DNA from: Bradyrhizobium sp. Ai1a-2
Lineage (GTDB): Bacteria; Pseudomonadota; Alphaproteobacteria; Rhizobiales; Xanthobacteraceae
Length of the DNA: 64,000 nt
Reading direction: 5' to 3'
Assembly (NCBI RefSeq): GCF_000426245.1
Contig: NZ_AUEZ01000022.1
Location: forward strand, 51,966 to 115,965
Shown: positions 1 through 10,276 of the stretch, one piece after another
How positions within the stretch are numbered: position 1 is the stretch's first letter
Layout of the letters: each line of letters starts with the position of its first letter
The notes under the pieces: model-generated
What the model was told of the DNA's origin: nothing
The model's input: the letters and a program-made list of their open reading frames with translations, nothing else
The model's database searches: none
Position numbers and translations under genes: made by a program

Positions 1-1
1 C

Positions 2-832
2 GAGACGATCTACTGGTGGGAATGGAGCCATCGCCTGCTCGGGCGTGTGATCGGGATGGCCTACTTGCTGCCGTTCCTCTATTTCCTCTGGCGCGGCGCC
101 GTCGCTGACGGCGAATTGAAGCGGCGGCTCTGGCTGATCTTCGGCCTCGGCGCACTGCAGGGGGCGGTGGGCTGGTGGATGGTTGCTTCGGGCCTCTCCG
201 AAAAGGTCGAGGTCTCACAGTATCGCCTCGCGGTCCACCTGATACTGGCGCTCCTGATCTATTCGGCGATCGTCTGGACGGTGCGGCGGCTTGCCGACCG
301 GCCGCCAAATCCGGCGCCGTTCCGGCTGAAGATCACGGCCTTGCTGCTGCTGGCGCTGACCTTCCTGCAGCTCTATTTCGGCGCGCTGGTCGCGGGCCTG
401 CGTGCGGGCAAGGTCTACAACACCTGGCCCGAGATCGATGGCGCTTTCATTCCATCCGCGGGGCGTCTGTTCTTCGAGCAGCCCTGGTGGCGCAACATGT
501 TCGACAATACGCTGACCGTGCAGTTCGAGCACCGCATGACCGCCTATGCGCTATTGGCGCTGGCGATCCTGCACGCAATCGACACCGTCCGTTCGCGCGC
601 GAGCGGCGAAACTATCGCCGGCGCCTGGTGGCTGGTGGCCGCGATCACGCTGCAGGCGACGCTCGGGATCCTGACGCTTTTGAACCAGGTGCCGATTGAT
701 CTCGCGCTCATGCACCAGGCGGTGGCGATCGTGGTGCTCACGCTGGCGGTCCTGCAGGTCGAGCGCCTGCTGCCGCGACGCCGCGAAGTGGGGCGTGCAA
801 AGCTTGCCGTGCCGGTCGGTCAACCCGGTTGA
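2..832 (+). CDS. ctaA: Haem A synthase, C-terminal part (5' end outside window)
   Basis: Membrane enzyme that oxidises the C8 methyl of haem O to make haem A for aa3-type cytochrome oxidase. The frame is open from the first bases of the window, so the gene starts upstream and an internal GTG at 47 is not the true start. Hydrophobic segments alternate with the histidine motifs expected of the CtaA/Cox15 family: EWSHRLLGR near the left edge, FEHRMTAYALL in the middle and LALMHQAVAI near the end. The protein ends in a short basic tail. Assignment to the family is firm; the missing N-terminus cannot be assessed. Confidence 0.93.
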   Translation, partial: ETIYWWEWSHRLLGRVIGMAYLLPFLYFLWRGAVADGELKRRLWLIFGLGALQGAVGWWMVASGLSEKVEVSQYRLAVHLILALLIYSAIVWTVRRLADRPPNPAPFRLKITALLLLALTFLQLYFGALVAGLRAGKVYNTWPEIDGAFIPSAGRLFFEQPWWRNMFDNTLTVQFEHRMTAYALLALAILHAIDTVRSRASGETIAGAWWLVAAITLQATLGILTLLNQVPIDLALMHQAVAIVVLTLAVLQVERLLPRRREVGRAKLAVPVGQPG

Positions 833-859
833 CTTGAACTATTCTAATCTCCCGTCGCA

Positions 860-892
860 GCAAGAAGTCCCCGTTTTGCGCGGGTTTCTTGC
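860..892 (+). terminator. Hairpin downstream of ctaA, possible terminator
   Basis: GCAAGAA at 860-866 pairs with TTCTTGC at 886-892, with CCCG/CGGG extending the stem inwards. It lies 28 bases after the ctaA stop. No T-run follows, so intrinsic termination is uncertain; it could also be a leader structure of the iron permease gene that follows. Confidence 0.35.
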
Positions 893-981
893 GTGGTCCG
901 GCCGTTGACGAAATCGTGCGGGCCGACATCGCTTTACTTGAAAACCCCTCGCGATAGAACGAACAAAACATAGGTTCGCTC

Positions 982-1797
982 ATGTCGTCTGCATTCATTC
1001 AGGCCGCCGTCATCCTGCTGCGCGAGGGGCTCGAGGCGATGCTGGTGATCGCCGCGCTCGCCGGCTACCTGTCCAGGGTCGGTGCCGGCCATCGCATCCA
1101 GGCGCTCTATGGCGGCGCGCTCGTCGCGGTCGGCGCCAGCATCATCGCGGCCTGGCTATTCGCGGTGCTGAACTCGGGCGAGCACAGCGACATCCTCGAG
1201 GGCGTCATCATCCTGTTTGCCGCGGCTCTGATGCTCTACGTCAGCGGCTGGCTGATGGTGAAGCAGGATCCGAAAGGCTGGAACGAATATCTCGCGCACA
1301 AGGCCGACACGGCGCTGGCGCAGGACACAGTGTGGGCGGTCGGCGCGCTCGCTTTCCTCGCGGTGTTCCGCGAGGGCGCCGAGACCGTACTGTTCATCAA
1401 CGCGCTGGCGACCACCGAAGGTGGCTGGAGCGCGGGCCTGTTTGCCGGCCTTGGCGCGGCCACCATCGGTCTCGCGGTGCTGTTCTATTTCATCAACCTG
1501 ATCGCGCAGAAAATTCCGCTGCGGCCGTTGTTCATCCTGACCTCGGCCTTCCTGTTCGTGATGGCGATCAAGTTCATCGGCGAGGCTGTGCAGGAATTCC
1601 AGGAGCAGTCGCTGCTGCCGTTCACGGAACTGACGAGCCTGTCCTGGCTCGCCGCTCTCGGCCTGAACCCGACGCTGGAGGCGCTGTCGCTGCAGCTTCT
1701 GGTGATCCTGTTCGCGCTTGCGACCTATTCGGTGTTCCAGCGCAACAGTCGCCTGACCCGCCAGAGCAGGGCGTCGACCAGCGCAGCGGCTGAATAG
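982..1797 (+). CDS. FTR1-family iron permease
   Basis: Inner-membrane iron uptake protein of the FTR1/EfeU family, 271 aa with about seven hydrophobic segments. Both REGxE iron-binding motifs of the family are present: REGLE at residues 14-18 and REGAE at residues 130-134. The start follows directly from the membrane segment holding the first motif. In many bacteria FTR1 proteins work with EfeO and EfeB; neither partner is next to it here, so it may act alone or with distant partners. The next gene is unrelated and 180 bases away. Confidence 0.88.
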   Translation: MSSAFIQAAVILLREGLEAMLVIAALAGYLSRVGAGHRIQALYGGALVAVGASIIAAWLFAVLNSGEHSDILEGVIILFAAALMLYVSGWLMVKQDPKGWNEYLAHKADTALAQDTVWAVGALAFLAVFREGAETVLFINALATTEGGWSAGLFAGLGAATIGLAVLFYFINLIAQKIPLRPLFILTSAFLFVMAIKFIGEAVQEFQEQSLLPFTELTSLSWLAALGLNPTLEALSLQLLVILFALATYSVFQRNSRLTRQSRASTSAAAE

Positions 1798-1980
1798 TCT
1801 CACCAACGGTCGATCCAGCCCGAAGATCGCGCTTCACTGGTTCCGCTACGCAGCAAGTGGCGCAAAGCAGGCTTCCGCCGACACTTCGCGGTATTTTGGC
1901 ACCGTAAGTCAGTTTTTTTTCATTTTTATTGCAGATTGGCCGTTGCCGAAGTGTCTGTCAAAGAGGGCGCTTTGTGAACG

Positions 1981-3861
1981 GTGCATATTTTTATGATTGA
2001 GAACGATGGGGATCGGCGGCTGCTCGAGCCTCAGGGCGTGATCGCCTGCGAGATACTCATTCCCGACGCCTATATGGCCGATGACGGTGATCTGGTCGCC
2101 ACCGTCGTCGATTTCGTGAACTGGGCGATTGGCCCGGCCCACCTGGTTTCCGGCGAGATCGTAGCGGAGGCATTCTGGAGTTATCACGCCGACTATTATC
2201 TGGCGCAGGTCAACAACGGCGGCCATGGTCAGTTTGCCCACAACAGCGGAATGAGCGAGCAAACGCTCGACAATTGCCGTTGCGGGCTCGTGGCGATGGG
2301 CGCAACGGATTACGTGGCGATCTTCGACCAGTTCATGGCCATCATGAAGGGCGATCCGCGTCGGGCAAAAGCCATCCAGGACGGCAGCGGTTTTGGGGAT
2401 ATCGATCCCGAGATCAAGCTCCTCGACAAGCGCTTCCTTGCTCTCGGCGACATGACCAGGCTCAACGCGGCCTGGCTACGCGCGCTACCGGTGCTGCGGT
2501 CGTTGCCAAACGATCAGCTGACGGCCGAGCGTGAAGCGGTCATTGCGCACAATTCCCTGCTCACCACTCGCCAGGACTATCTGCGGCGGGCCAAAGAGCG
2601 TTTCAGCGCGACTGACCCGCTCCAGGTGGCGGCGCGCGCCACTTGCGCGCAGGAGCGCATCGCCTTCGAAGGCGTCAATGCGGGCCTGCCGGCGGGCAAT
2701 GGTCAGATCGCCTGGACCCTGAACACGTCCGCCGGTTCGCGTATGCTTGTGATGGGACACGGCATCGCCGTGCTGCGCGCCAACGGGTCGCTGCGCGGCC
2801 AGTATTTCTTCGAAACGCGCGATACCTACCCTGCGCCCGTCGGAGACGGCGAAATGCGCCGGGCGCTGATGGACGCGACGTTGCGTGACATCCGCGAGCG
2901 GATGAAATCGGCAGCAGGCGAACGGACATCGATATCGCCGGCCCAGTCCCGCGAGACGGTGCTGTCGAACTTTTTGTCGCCCGCGTTCGCTGCCTTCTGG
3001 GGTAGCTTCACGGCCGGATCGAAGCGGATCAACACGGCGATCACCTGTCCCTATGTCGGGCACAATCCCGCGCTGGTGAGCTACGTTCCGCGCGCCTCGT
3101 CTCCGTTGCTGGCGGCCACCGAGGAGCATTCCCTGATCCGGCTCATCATCGCCAATGCGCTGTGGGATTCGTTCCTGGCTGCCGACGCCTTCAACGAATC
3201 GATGCTCGAGGAGCCCGATCGCGCATCGGCCCTGTTGATCAATCTCGGCGCCGCCGCCACGGTTGCGGCGACCAGCTTGCGCCTGCTCGATACGGATCGC
3301 GTCGCGGCGCTCGCCGTGCTTGCGCCCGGCGATCTCGCGCGCGAGCAATACAACATCCGATTCCAGTTGCTCGAGATCGCACGCTGGTGGTTCAGCTTCG
3401 TGCCCAAGGCGGCAGCCGTTTTCGCAGAAACACGTTTTGCGCAGCGGTCGTGGATGTTCAACAATGTCTGCTTCAACCATGCGCAGGCGCTCGCCGAAGC
3501 GCTCCGTCCGGCGGTGACGACCGATTTGAACGAGGCGCTCGTCTATTTCGATCGGGAATATCCGTCGATGGCCATGCCATCCATGGACGCGACCTATGAT
3601 CTGGCGCTCAAGACATTCACCTCATATTTCGCGAGGTCCGAGCGCCACGCCAAGGCATGGGCAAACATGGTCGCCGAAATACGCAAGACGATCATGAGCG
3701 CCAGGCCCTACGATGAAGCGACGGTGTTCGTGGTGACGCCTGACATTTTGCAGGTTCGAACCTGCGAAAAGCTGGTCGGTCTGATCGGGGTCGTTGAGAA
3801 CGAGGTCAGGGCGCGTCAGATTTTCTACTACCGCAAGGAAGGCGCGCGGGCAGCGCTTTGA
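1981..3861 (+). CDS. Uncharacterised 626-aa protein with DUF4375-like N-terminal region
   Basis: I do not recognise the whole protein. The N-terminal part, about residues 55-150, resembles DUF4375 (DMP19-like): it has the typical segment YYLAQVNNGGHGQFAHNSG at residues 72-90, followed by a helix and MGATDYVAIF. No signal peptide or clear membrane segments are seen, so it is probably cytoplasmic. The remaining 450 residues are mixed alpha/beta with no motif I can name. The start is GTG at 1981 with a purine-rich AGAGGG upstream; ATG at 1993 is an alternative in the same frame. The upstream gap contains an AT-rich stretch near 1910-1930 that could hold the promoter. Both neighbours are unrelated. 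Confidence 0.7.
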   Translation: MHIFMIENDGDRRLLEPQGVIACEILIPDAYMADDGDLVATVVDFVNWAIGPAHLVSGEIVAEAFWSYHADYYLAQVNNGGHGQFAHNSGMSEQTLDNCRCGLVAMGATDYVAIFDQFMAIMKGDPRRAKAIQDGSGFGDIDPEIKLLDKRFLALGDMTRLNAAWLRALPVLRSLPNDQLTAEREAVIAHNSLLTTRQDYLRRAKERFSATDPLQVAARATCAQERIAFEGVNAGLPAGNGQIAWTLNTSAGSRMLVMGHGIAVLRANGSLRGQYFFETRDTYPAPVGDGEMRRALMDATLRDIRERMKSAAGERTSISPAQSRETVLSNFLSPAFAAFWGSFTAGSKRINTAITCPYVGHNPALVSYVPRASSPLLAATEEHSLIRLIIANALWDSFLAADAFNESMLEEPDRASALLINLGAAATVAATSLRLLDTDRVAALAVLAPGDLAREQYNIRFQLLEIARWWFSFVPKAAAVFAETRFAQRSWMFNNVCFNHAQALAEALRPAVTTDLNEALVYFDREYPSMAMPSMDATYDLALKTFTSYFARSERHAKAWANMVAEIRKTIMSARPYDEATVFVVTPDILQVRTCEKLVGLIGVVENEVRARQIFYYRKEGARAAL

Positions 3862-3891
3862 GCGCGTGCCCGAACGCGGCGTCGTCACGAG

Positions 3892-4740
3892 CTAAAGATA
3901 ATCGAGCCCGATATCGAGCGCGGCCGAGGAATGCGTGATCCAGCCGACGGAAATGAGGTCGACGCCGGTTGCCGCGATCGCGGGCGCGGTGGCAGCCGTG
4001 ATGCCGCCCGATGCTTCCGTGACCACCTTGCCACGGGCCATCGCCACTGCCTGCCTGAGCTCGTCGACCGTCATGTTGTCGAGCAGGACGGCGTCGATCC
4101 CTAGCCCCAGCGCCTCTTCGAACTGCGCCAGCGTGTCGACCTCGACCTCGATCTTGACGAGGTGGCCGACATGCGCCTTGGCGCGTTCGATGGCGGTGCG
4201 GATATTGCCGGCAAGCGCGATGTGGTTGTCCTTGATCAGCACGGCATCATCGAGGCCGAAGCGGTGATTGCTGCCGCCGCCGGCGCGCACCGCGTATTTT
4301 TCCAATGCGCGCAGGCCGGGAGTGGTCTTACGGGTGCAGACGATCTGCGCCGGCGCGCCCTTGACGGCAGTAACCAACGACGCCGTTGCGGTCGCGACGC
4401 CGCTCAGATGGCAGAGAAAATTGAGCGCGGTGCGCTCGCCCGTCAGCAGTGCACGCGCCGGGCCGTTGATGGTTGCGATCGTGTCACCGGGGGCGACGAC
4501 GCTACCGTCGGGCCGCTCGATCTCGATGCGGATCGCCGGCGAAATCGTTTGAAAGGCGCAGCGCGCCACGTCGAGGCCGGCGACGACGCCCGGCTGGCGC
4601 GCCCGCAAGGCGAGCGAGGCGCGCTGGTCGGCCGGTACAATCGCGTCCGCCGTGATGTCGCCGGCGCGGCCGAGATCCTCGAGCAGCGCGGTCCGCACCA
4701 GGGGTTCGTACATCAGGGGCAGAAGAGGATTGAATGTCAC
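3892..4740 (-). CDS. nadC: Nicotinate-nucleotide pyrophosphorylase (carboxylating)
   Basis: Third enzyme of de novo NAD synthesis: quinolinate plus PRPP gives nicotinate mononucleotide and CO2. 282 aa, normal for the family. Diagnostic motifs include CTRKTTPGLRALEKYAV, GGGSNHRFGL, IKDNH and EVEVDTLAQFEEAL, which carry the phosphoribosyl and quinolinate binding residues. The GTG start at 4740 overlaps the nadB stop by four bases (GTGA), so the two are translationally coupled; an in-frame ATG lies nine codons further in. Last gene of the nadABC operon. Confidence 0.95.
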   Translation of the reverse strand: MTFNPLLPLMYEPLVRTALLEDLGRAGDITADAIVPADQRASLALRARQPGVVAGLDVARCAFQTISPAIRIEIERPDGSVVAPGDTIATINGPARALLTGERTALNFLCHLSGVATATASLVTAVKGAPAQIVCTRKTTPGLRALEKYAVRAGGGSNHRFGLDDAVLIKDNHIALAGNIRTAIERAKAHVGHLVKIEVEVDTLAQFEEALGLGIDAVLLDNMTVDELRQAVAMARGKVVTEASGGITAATAPAIAATGVDLISVGWITHSSAALDIGLDYL

Positions 4741-6283
4741 GACTGAACGCTCCGGATCGGCAGTTCGGATTCGATGATCTCGCGGGCGACGCCGAGCGTT
4801 TCCGCGAGGGTGAAGGTGGAGGGCACGCCCTTCGGCAACGTGTCCGGAAAGTCGGTGCGGTGGTGGCCGCCGCGGCTTTCCTCGCGCCTTGATGCGGCGA
4901 CGGCGATCATCAAGCCGACCAGGGCCGGATCGGCGGCGACGCCGTTCCCCCTCGCCATCGGATAGAGATTGCGAATGGCGCGCTCGATCGCAGGCCGATC
5001 GCGCAGCACGCCGAGCCCCTGCGAGACGAACGGCCGCACCATGGATGGATCCGATGCGGGCGGCAGCGCGATCGGCGTGCGCAGGGCGGCGGCGCTGCCA
5101 GCAACGCCATTGACGCTCTCGGCGACCCATTGCGCGCAGACGATGGCTTCCATCAGCGAATTGCTGGCAAGCCGGTTGGCGCCATGCAGGCCGGTTCGGC
5201 TGACCTCGCCGCAGGCCCACAAGCCGGTCACGGTGCTGCGGCCTTCGCTGTCAACGGCGATGCCGCCCATGTGGTAATGCGCCGCAGGACGCACGGGGAT
5301 CGGATCGTCAGCCGGATCGATCCCGGCCATCTTGCAGAACGCGCTGATGACGGGATAGCGCTGCGCGAAATCCTTGCCCGGATGCTGCCGGGCATCGAGG
5401 AAGACGCGATGTCCTTCGCCGCGACGTCGCCAGACCGCGCGCGCCACAATGTCGCGCGGCGCGAGCTCCGCGCCCGGCTCGTCTGCCATGAAACGCTGCC
5501 CGGTCTCGTCGATCAGGATCGCGCCGTCGCCGCGGATCGCCTCGGTCAATAGCGGCATCGGCCGCGACGGTCCGTCGAAGGCGGTGGGGTGAAACTGGAT
5601 GAATTCGAGGTCGGAGAGAACTGCGCCGGCGCGCGCCGCGAGCGCGAGCCCTTGGCCGAAACAGCCGATGGGATTGGTACTGTCCTGGAACAGGCCGCCA
5701 ATGCCGCCGGTCGCCAGCACGATGCGATTGGTTGGAATGACGAGCGAGCCATACTTGTTCGCAGCGAGCACGCCCTTGATCGCATTGTCCTCGACGATGA
5801 GTTGGCGGGCTTCAACGCCCTCGAGCAGCGTGATCGACGGACAGCGGCGCACGGCGGCGATCAGCGCGCGCATGATCTCGCGCCCGGTGCCGTCGCCGGT
5901 GGCGTGAACGATCCGCTTGCGGCTGTGCGCGGCCTCCAGCCCGAGCCGCCAGCTTCCATCCGGCCTGCGGTCGAAGCCGACGCCGAGCTGCGCGAGACGC
6001 TCGACAGCAGCCGGCGCCGCAGCCACGATCCGGCTGGCGGATTCCTCGTCGCAAAGGCCGGCGCCGGCGGCAATGGTGTCCTGCAGATGCAGGGCGGGGG
6101 TGTCGTCGTCGCCGACCGCTGCCGCGAGCCCGCCTTGCGCCCACATGCTGGAGGCCTCCGCCCCGAGCGGCGATTTCGACAGCAGCACGACCGGTGCGGG
6201 CGCAAGCTGCAGCGCCGTCATCAATCCGGCGGCGCCGCCGCCGATGATTATCGGTTGCCCGGCCATGGCTGAAACATCTGTAC

Positions 6284-6287
<4 letters not shown>
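4737..6287 (-). CDS. nadB: L-aspartate oxidase
   Basis: FAD enzyme that oxidises L-aspartate to iminoaspartate, the first step of de novo NAD synthesis. 516 aa. The N-terminal FAD-binding motif IIIGGGAAGL lies at about residues 14-23. The fumarate reductase/succinate dehydrogenase-like core follows, with SSMWAQGGLAAAV, EFIQFHPT, the HYHMGGI segment and LACGEVS-like GLWACGEVSRTGLHGANRLASNS split over the flavin site. Start ATG overlaps the nadA stop by four bases; the end overlaps nadC by four bases. Both overlaps support one operon transcript. Confidence 0.95.
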
Positions 6288-7270
<983 letters not shown>

Positions 7271-7271
7271 T

Positions 7272-7317
7272 TATGCTCTCCATGAGTATATCTGAGATTA
7301 TACTTATCCTGAGCATA
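7272..7317 (-). promoter_or_regulatory. Two NadQ-type operators in front of nadA
   Basis: Two 19-bp imperfect palindromes lie in the nadQ-nadA gap: TATGCTC-N5-GAGTATA at 7272-7290 and TATACTT-N5-GAGCATA at 7299-7317. Their outer halves also mirror each other (TTATGCTC and GAGCATAA). The nadA-proximal site covers the nadA ribosome binding site; the other lies inside the likely promoter spacer. The neighbouring regulator gene makes NadQ the obvious ligand; binding itself is inferred. Confidence 0.75.
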
Positions 7318-7328
7318 AGGGAAGTCAA
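7297..7328 (-). promoter_or_regulatory. Likely nadA promoter
   Basis: On the minus strand TTGACT (7328-7323) is followed after 20 bases by TATAAT (7302-7297). The spacer is longer than usual, so the boxes are tentative. The -35 box overlaps the nadQ stop codon and the operator at 7299-7317 sits between the two boxes, which fits repression by steric block. Confidence 0.45.
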
Positions 7329-8275
7329 GAGCGCGAGAGCGGGAGCTTGGTGCCGGCAACGGCCCGTTCGGCCACGACGCCGTGGCGGAAGCGGAATAGC
7401 TTGGCGGGGCGGCCGACCGTCTCGGCGGCCATTGCGCCTGTCTCTTCAACGAGTTCCTGCTGCTCGATCAGACGCCGAAAATTCTGTTTGTGGACAGTGC
7501 GGCCTGCAAGAGCCTCAACACTGCGTTGCAGTTGCAGCAGGGTGAATTCGGCCGGCATCAGTTCGAAGACGACTGGCCGGTATTTGATCTTGGCGCGCAG
7601 CCGCGCGATGCCTGTGGCCAGAATGCGGCGATGATCCGATATCATGGCGCGGCCGGGCACGACGGCTTCTCCGGTGCGCTTGTCGCGAACCGCTTCGGGG
7701 ATCAACGAGGCCTCGTAGAGCAGTTCGTAGCGCTGCAGCACCAGCTCTTCATTCCATGCGCGGTCGTCGATGCCGAAGGTGATGGCGGCGCGCTGCCAGC
7801 GCGCCTTCTGCACGGAGGCGCTCTCCGCCGATTTTGCCCAGGCGCGCAGCCTGGGCGCCACGATCTTTGCGATCAAGGCGGGGCTGCCGGCGCGATGATC
7901 TTCCCACGGGAAATACTCATACCAGCCGGACCAATGGGCTTCGGAGGCCTCCCTGACCTGGTCCTCGCGGGTCAGGCCGAGATAGCTGATCGAGATGCGA
8001 TGCGGCGCCCTGGCGTCGCCCGTGCGCCCGTGATCAGCGAAGGTATAGAGCTGCTCGACATAGCCGAGCGGGTGCCCGGTCTGCGCCTCGACCCAGGCCC
8101 GCAGGCCGGTCTGCAGCGAGCGGTGCCCGAACTGGAAGGGACCGCTCGGCAGCGCGGTCGCATTCGCGATCGTCATGATCTTGGGTTCGCCCTCGGTCAC
8201 CGCGACCAGGACGGCGACGAGGTCAGCGGTGATCGCGTCGATCGATGTTTCGGCTTTTCGCAGTGCCTTTGCCAC
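7325..8275 (-). CDS. nadQ: NrtR-family regulator of NAD synthesis (NadQ type)
   Basis: 316 aa. The N-terminal two thirds resemble a Nudix hydrolase-like ligand domain (LVAVLVAVTEGEPKIMTI, QTGLRAWVEAQTGHPLGYVEQLYTF). The C-terminal third, from about residue 225, is a winged helix (FTLLQLQRSVEALAGRTVHKQNFRRLI split by its turn, then GRPAKLFRFR). This is the architecture of NrtR repressors, and the alphaproteobacterial branch beside nadABC is known as NadQ. The GTG start at 8275 has AGGA nine bases upstream. It lies directly upstream of nadABC on the same strand; the gap carries paired operators, so it probably represses the operon in response to a nicotinamide nucleotide. Confidence 0.88.
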   Translation of the reverse strand: MAKALRKAETSIDAITADLVAVLVAVTEGEPKIMTIANATALPSGPFQFGHRSLQTGLRAWVEAQTGHPLGYVEQLYTFADHGRTGDARAPHRISISYLGLTREDQVREASEAHWSGWYEYFPWEDHRAGSPALIAKIVAPRLRAWAKSAESASVQKARWQRAAITFGIDDRAWNEELVLQRYELLYEASLIPEAVRDKRTGEAVVPGRAMISDHRRILATGIARLRAKIKYRPVVFELMPAEFTLLQLQRSVEALAGRTVHKQNFRRLIEQQELVEETGAMAAETVGRPAKLFRFRHGVVAERAVAGTKLPLSRS

Positions 8276-8293
8276 GCGGACATCCTGTCGCGG

Positions 8294-8716
8294 CTAGCAA
8301 TAGCCGTAAACGCCGCAGGCGTACGGCAGGCGATTCCAGTAGGGACCGCCGTAGTAGGGGCCCCCATAATATGGACCGTCATAGCTGTAGGAGAAGTGAT
8401 TTCCGTAATAGCCGGGCAGGCTCGACGAACCCGGCAGGATCGGCTCGCCATTGACGAACGGCACGTATGGCACCACGGCGGCGGGCGTGAACAGCACGTC
8501 TGGCTCCTGCTCGACGACGACAATCTGGCGACCGCGGCGGACGTAGGGGGCTGGTGTCACGGTCGTCCGGTACTTGTAGTGCGGCCGCGGCAGGCCAGGG
8601 GGCAATTGGTGGGCGGCGCGGTAGGCCGCATGCTTGGTTGCAACCGGGCCGTCGGCGGCAATGGCGGCATCGATCGCAAACAGGGCGATCGAAGCGAGCA
8701 ATGTCGAGCGCAGCAT
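8294..8716 (-). CDS. Secreted Tyr/Gly/Pro-rich hypothetical protein
   Basis: 140 aa when started at the ATG at 8716, chosen because it begins a clean signal peptide (MLRSTLLASIALFAIDAAIA, cleavage near residue 20). The mature part has a proline- and valine-rich middle and a C-terminal stretch of Tyr-Gly-Gly-Pro repeats ending in YACGVYGYC. Function unknown; the make-up suggests an extracytoplasmic or cell-surface protein. It lies 18 bases upstream of nadQ on the same strand, so the two may share a transcript, but no functional link is evident. Confidence 0.75.
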   Translation of the reverse strand: MLRSTLLASIALFAIDAAIAADGPVATKHAAYRAAHQLPPGLPRPHYKYRTTVTPAPYVRRGRQIVVVEQEPDVLFTPAAVVPYVPFVNGEPILPGSSSLPGYYGNHFSYSYDGPYYGGPYYGGPYWNRLPYACGVYGYC

Positions 8717-8783
8717 CGTCGTCTCCGATTCGAGAGGGCGACAGAATGCCACCTTATAGCGGAATGACCGTTAATGAGATCGG

Positions 8784-8824
8784 GTCATTCCGGGTTTGAC
8801 GCCGCCGCGCCATCCCGGAATGAC
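8784..8824. repeat. Inverted repeat, possible metY upstream/hyp terminator hairpin
   Basis: GTCATTCCGGG (8784-8794) and CCCGGAATGAC (8814-8824) form a perfect 11-bp inverted repeat with a 19-base loop, just after the metY stop on the minus strand. A further GGAATGAC occurs at 8761. There is no T-run, so it looks more like a dispersed palindrome than a classical terminator. Confidence 0.5.
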
Positions 8825-8845
8825 GGCCAAGGGAACAGCTAAGCG

Positions 8846-10126
8846 CTAAGCCCCCAGCGCCTGATCAAGGTCGGCGATCAGGTCGTCCTTGTCCTCGATG
8901 CCGATCGAGAGCCGGACCACGTCCGGAGCGGCGCCGGACTTGACCTTCGCGGCATCGTCGAGCTGGCTGTGGGTGGTGGAGGCCGGGTGGATCACCAGCG
9001 AACGGGTGTCGCCGACATTGGCGAGATGGGAGAACAGTCTCAGGTTCGACACCAGGTTGACGCCGGCGTCATAGCCGCCCTTGAGGCTGAAGGTGAACAC
9101 CGCGCCTGCACCCTTCGGCGCATATTTGCGAGCGAGGTTGTTGTACTTGTCGCCGGGTAGCCCCGCGTAATTCACCGACGCCACCGCGGGATGGCCGGCG
9201 AGGAATTCCGCGACCGCTTTGGCGTTGTCGCAATGTTTTTGCATGCGCAGCGGCAGCGTCTCGATGCCGGTCAAAATCATGAAGGCATTGAACGGAGAGA
9301 GCGCCGGGCCGAGATCGCGCAAGCCCAGCACGCGACAGGCGATCGCGAAGGCGAAATTGCCAAAGGTCTCCTGGATCTTGATGCCGTGATATTCCGGGCG
9401 CGGCTCGCTCAGCATCGGATATTTGTTGTCCTTCGACCAGTCGAAGGTGCCGCCGTCAACGATGATGCCGCCGAGCGAGTTGCCGTGGCCGCCCAGGAAC
9501 TTGGTAAGCGAGTGCACGACGATGTCGGCGCCGTGGTCGATTGGCTTGATCAGATACGGTGTTGCGAGCGTATTGTCGACGATCAGCGGCACGCCGGCCT
9601 TGCGAGCCACCGCGGCAATCGCCTCGATATCGGTGACGCTGCCGGAGGGATTGGCGATCGATTCGATGAAGATCGCTTTGGTGTGTGGCGTCACCGCGCG
9701 TTCGAAGCTTTCGATCTCGTCGGGATCGGCCCAGGCGACGTTCCAGCCAAAGCTCTTGAAGGCGTGGGTGAACTGGTTGATCGAGCCGCCATAAAGTTTG
9801 CGCGCGGCGACGATCTCGTCGCCCGGCTTCATCAACTGCTGCAGCACCACGACCTGCGCCGCGTGTCCCGAGGCCACTGCGAGTGCGGCGGTGCCGCCTT
9901 CCAGTGCGGCCACGCGCTCTTCCAGCACCGCATTGGTCGGGTTGCCGATGCGGGTATAGATGTTGCCGAACGACTGCAGGCCGAACAATGAGGCCGCATG
10001 GTCGGCGTCGTTGAACACGAATGACGTCGTCTGATAGATCGGCGTCGCCCGCGCGCCGGTGGTGGGATCGGGCTGCGCACCGGCATGCACGGCGAGGGTC
10101 GAAAATCCCGGAAGGCGATCGGTCAT
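8846..10126 (-). CDS. metY: O-acetylhomoserine sulfhydrylase
   Basis: PLP enzyme of the Cys/Met metabolism family that makes homocysteine from O-acetylhomoserine and sulfide. 426 aa. Lys209 in SLTKFLGGHGNSLGG is the expected PLP lysine; other family segments are YTRIGNPT (residues 57-64), LYGGS, DNTLATPYLI and the C-terminal HPASTTH. ATG at 10126 has AGGA upstream; the longer frame begins inside the intergenic region without a binding site. I looked for a SAM riboswitch in the 150 bases upstream and found none I could support. Confidence 0.93.
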   Translation of the reverse strand: MTDRLPGFSTLAVHAGAQPDPTTGARATPIYQTTSFVFNDADHAASLFGLQSFGNIYTRIGNPTNAVLEERVAALEGGTAALAVASGHAAQVVVLQQLMKPGDEIVAARKLYGGSINQFTHAFKSFGWNVAWADPDEIESFERAVTPHTKAIFIESIANPSGSVTDIEAIAAVARKAGVPLIVDNTLATPYLIKPIDHGADIVVHSLTKFLGGHGNSLGGIIVDGGTFDWSKDNKYPMLSEPRPEYHGIKIQETFGNFAFAIACRVLGLRDLGPALSPFNAFMILTGIETLPLRMQKHCDNAKAVAEFLAGHPAVASVNYAGLPGDKYNNLARKYAPKGAGAVFTFSLKGGYDAGVNLVSNLRLFSHLANVGDTRSLVIHPASTTHSQLDDAAKVKSGAAPDVVRLSIGIEDKDDLIADLDQALGA

Positions 10127-10276
10127 TCTGGTCGTCCTATGTTTGGGTCGGAAATAAAAGCGCGGCATGCTGATTGCAGCCACGGCGGCCGTCAAGGCGA
10201 GTTGCGGGCCGCATGCGCGTTGGAAACAGCGTGCTTCGTTATGCCGCGAAGTCGAAACATTTGTTTCGCATTCGCG

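Noticed and set aside
10141..10210. SAM-II riboswitch-like string CTGATTGCAGCCACG on the plus strand near metY
   Set aside because: It is on the wrong strand for metY and the remaining riboswitch core is missing.
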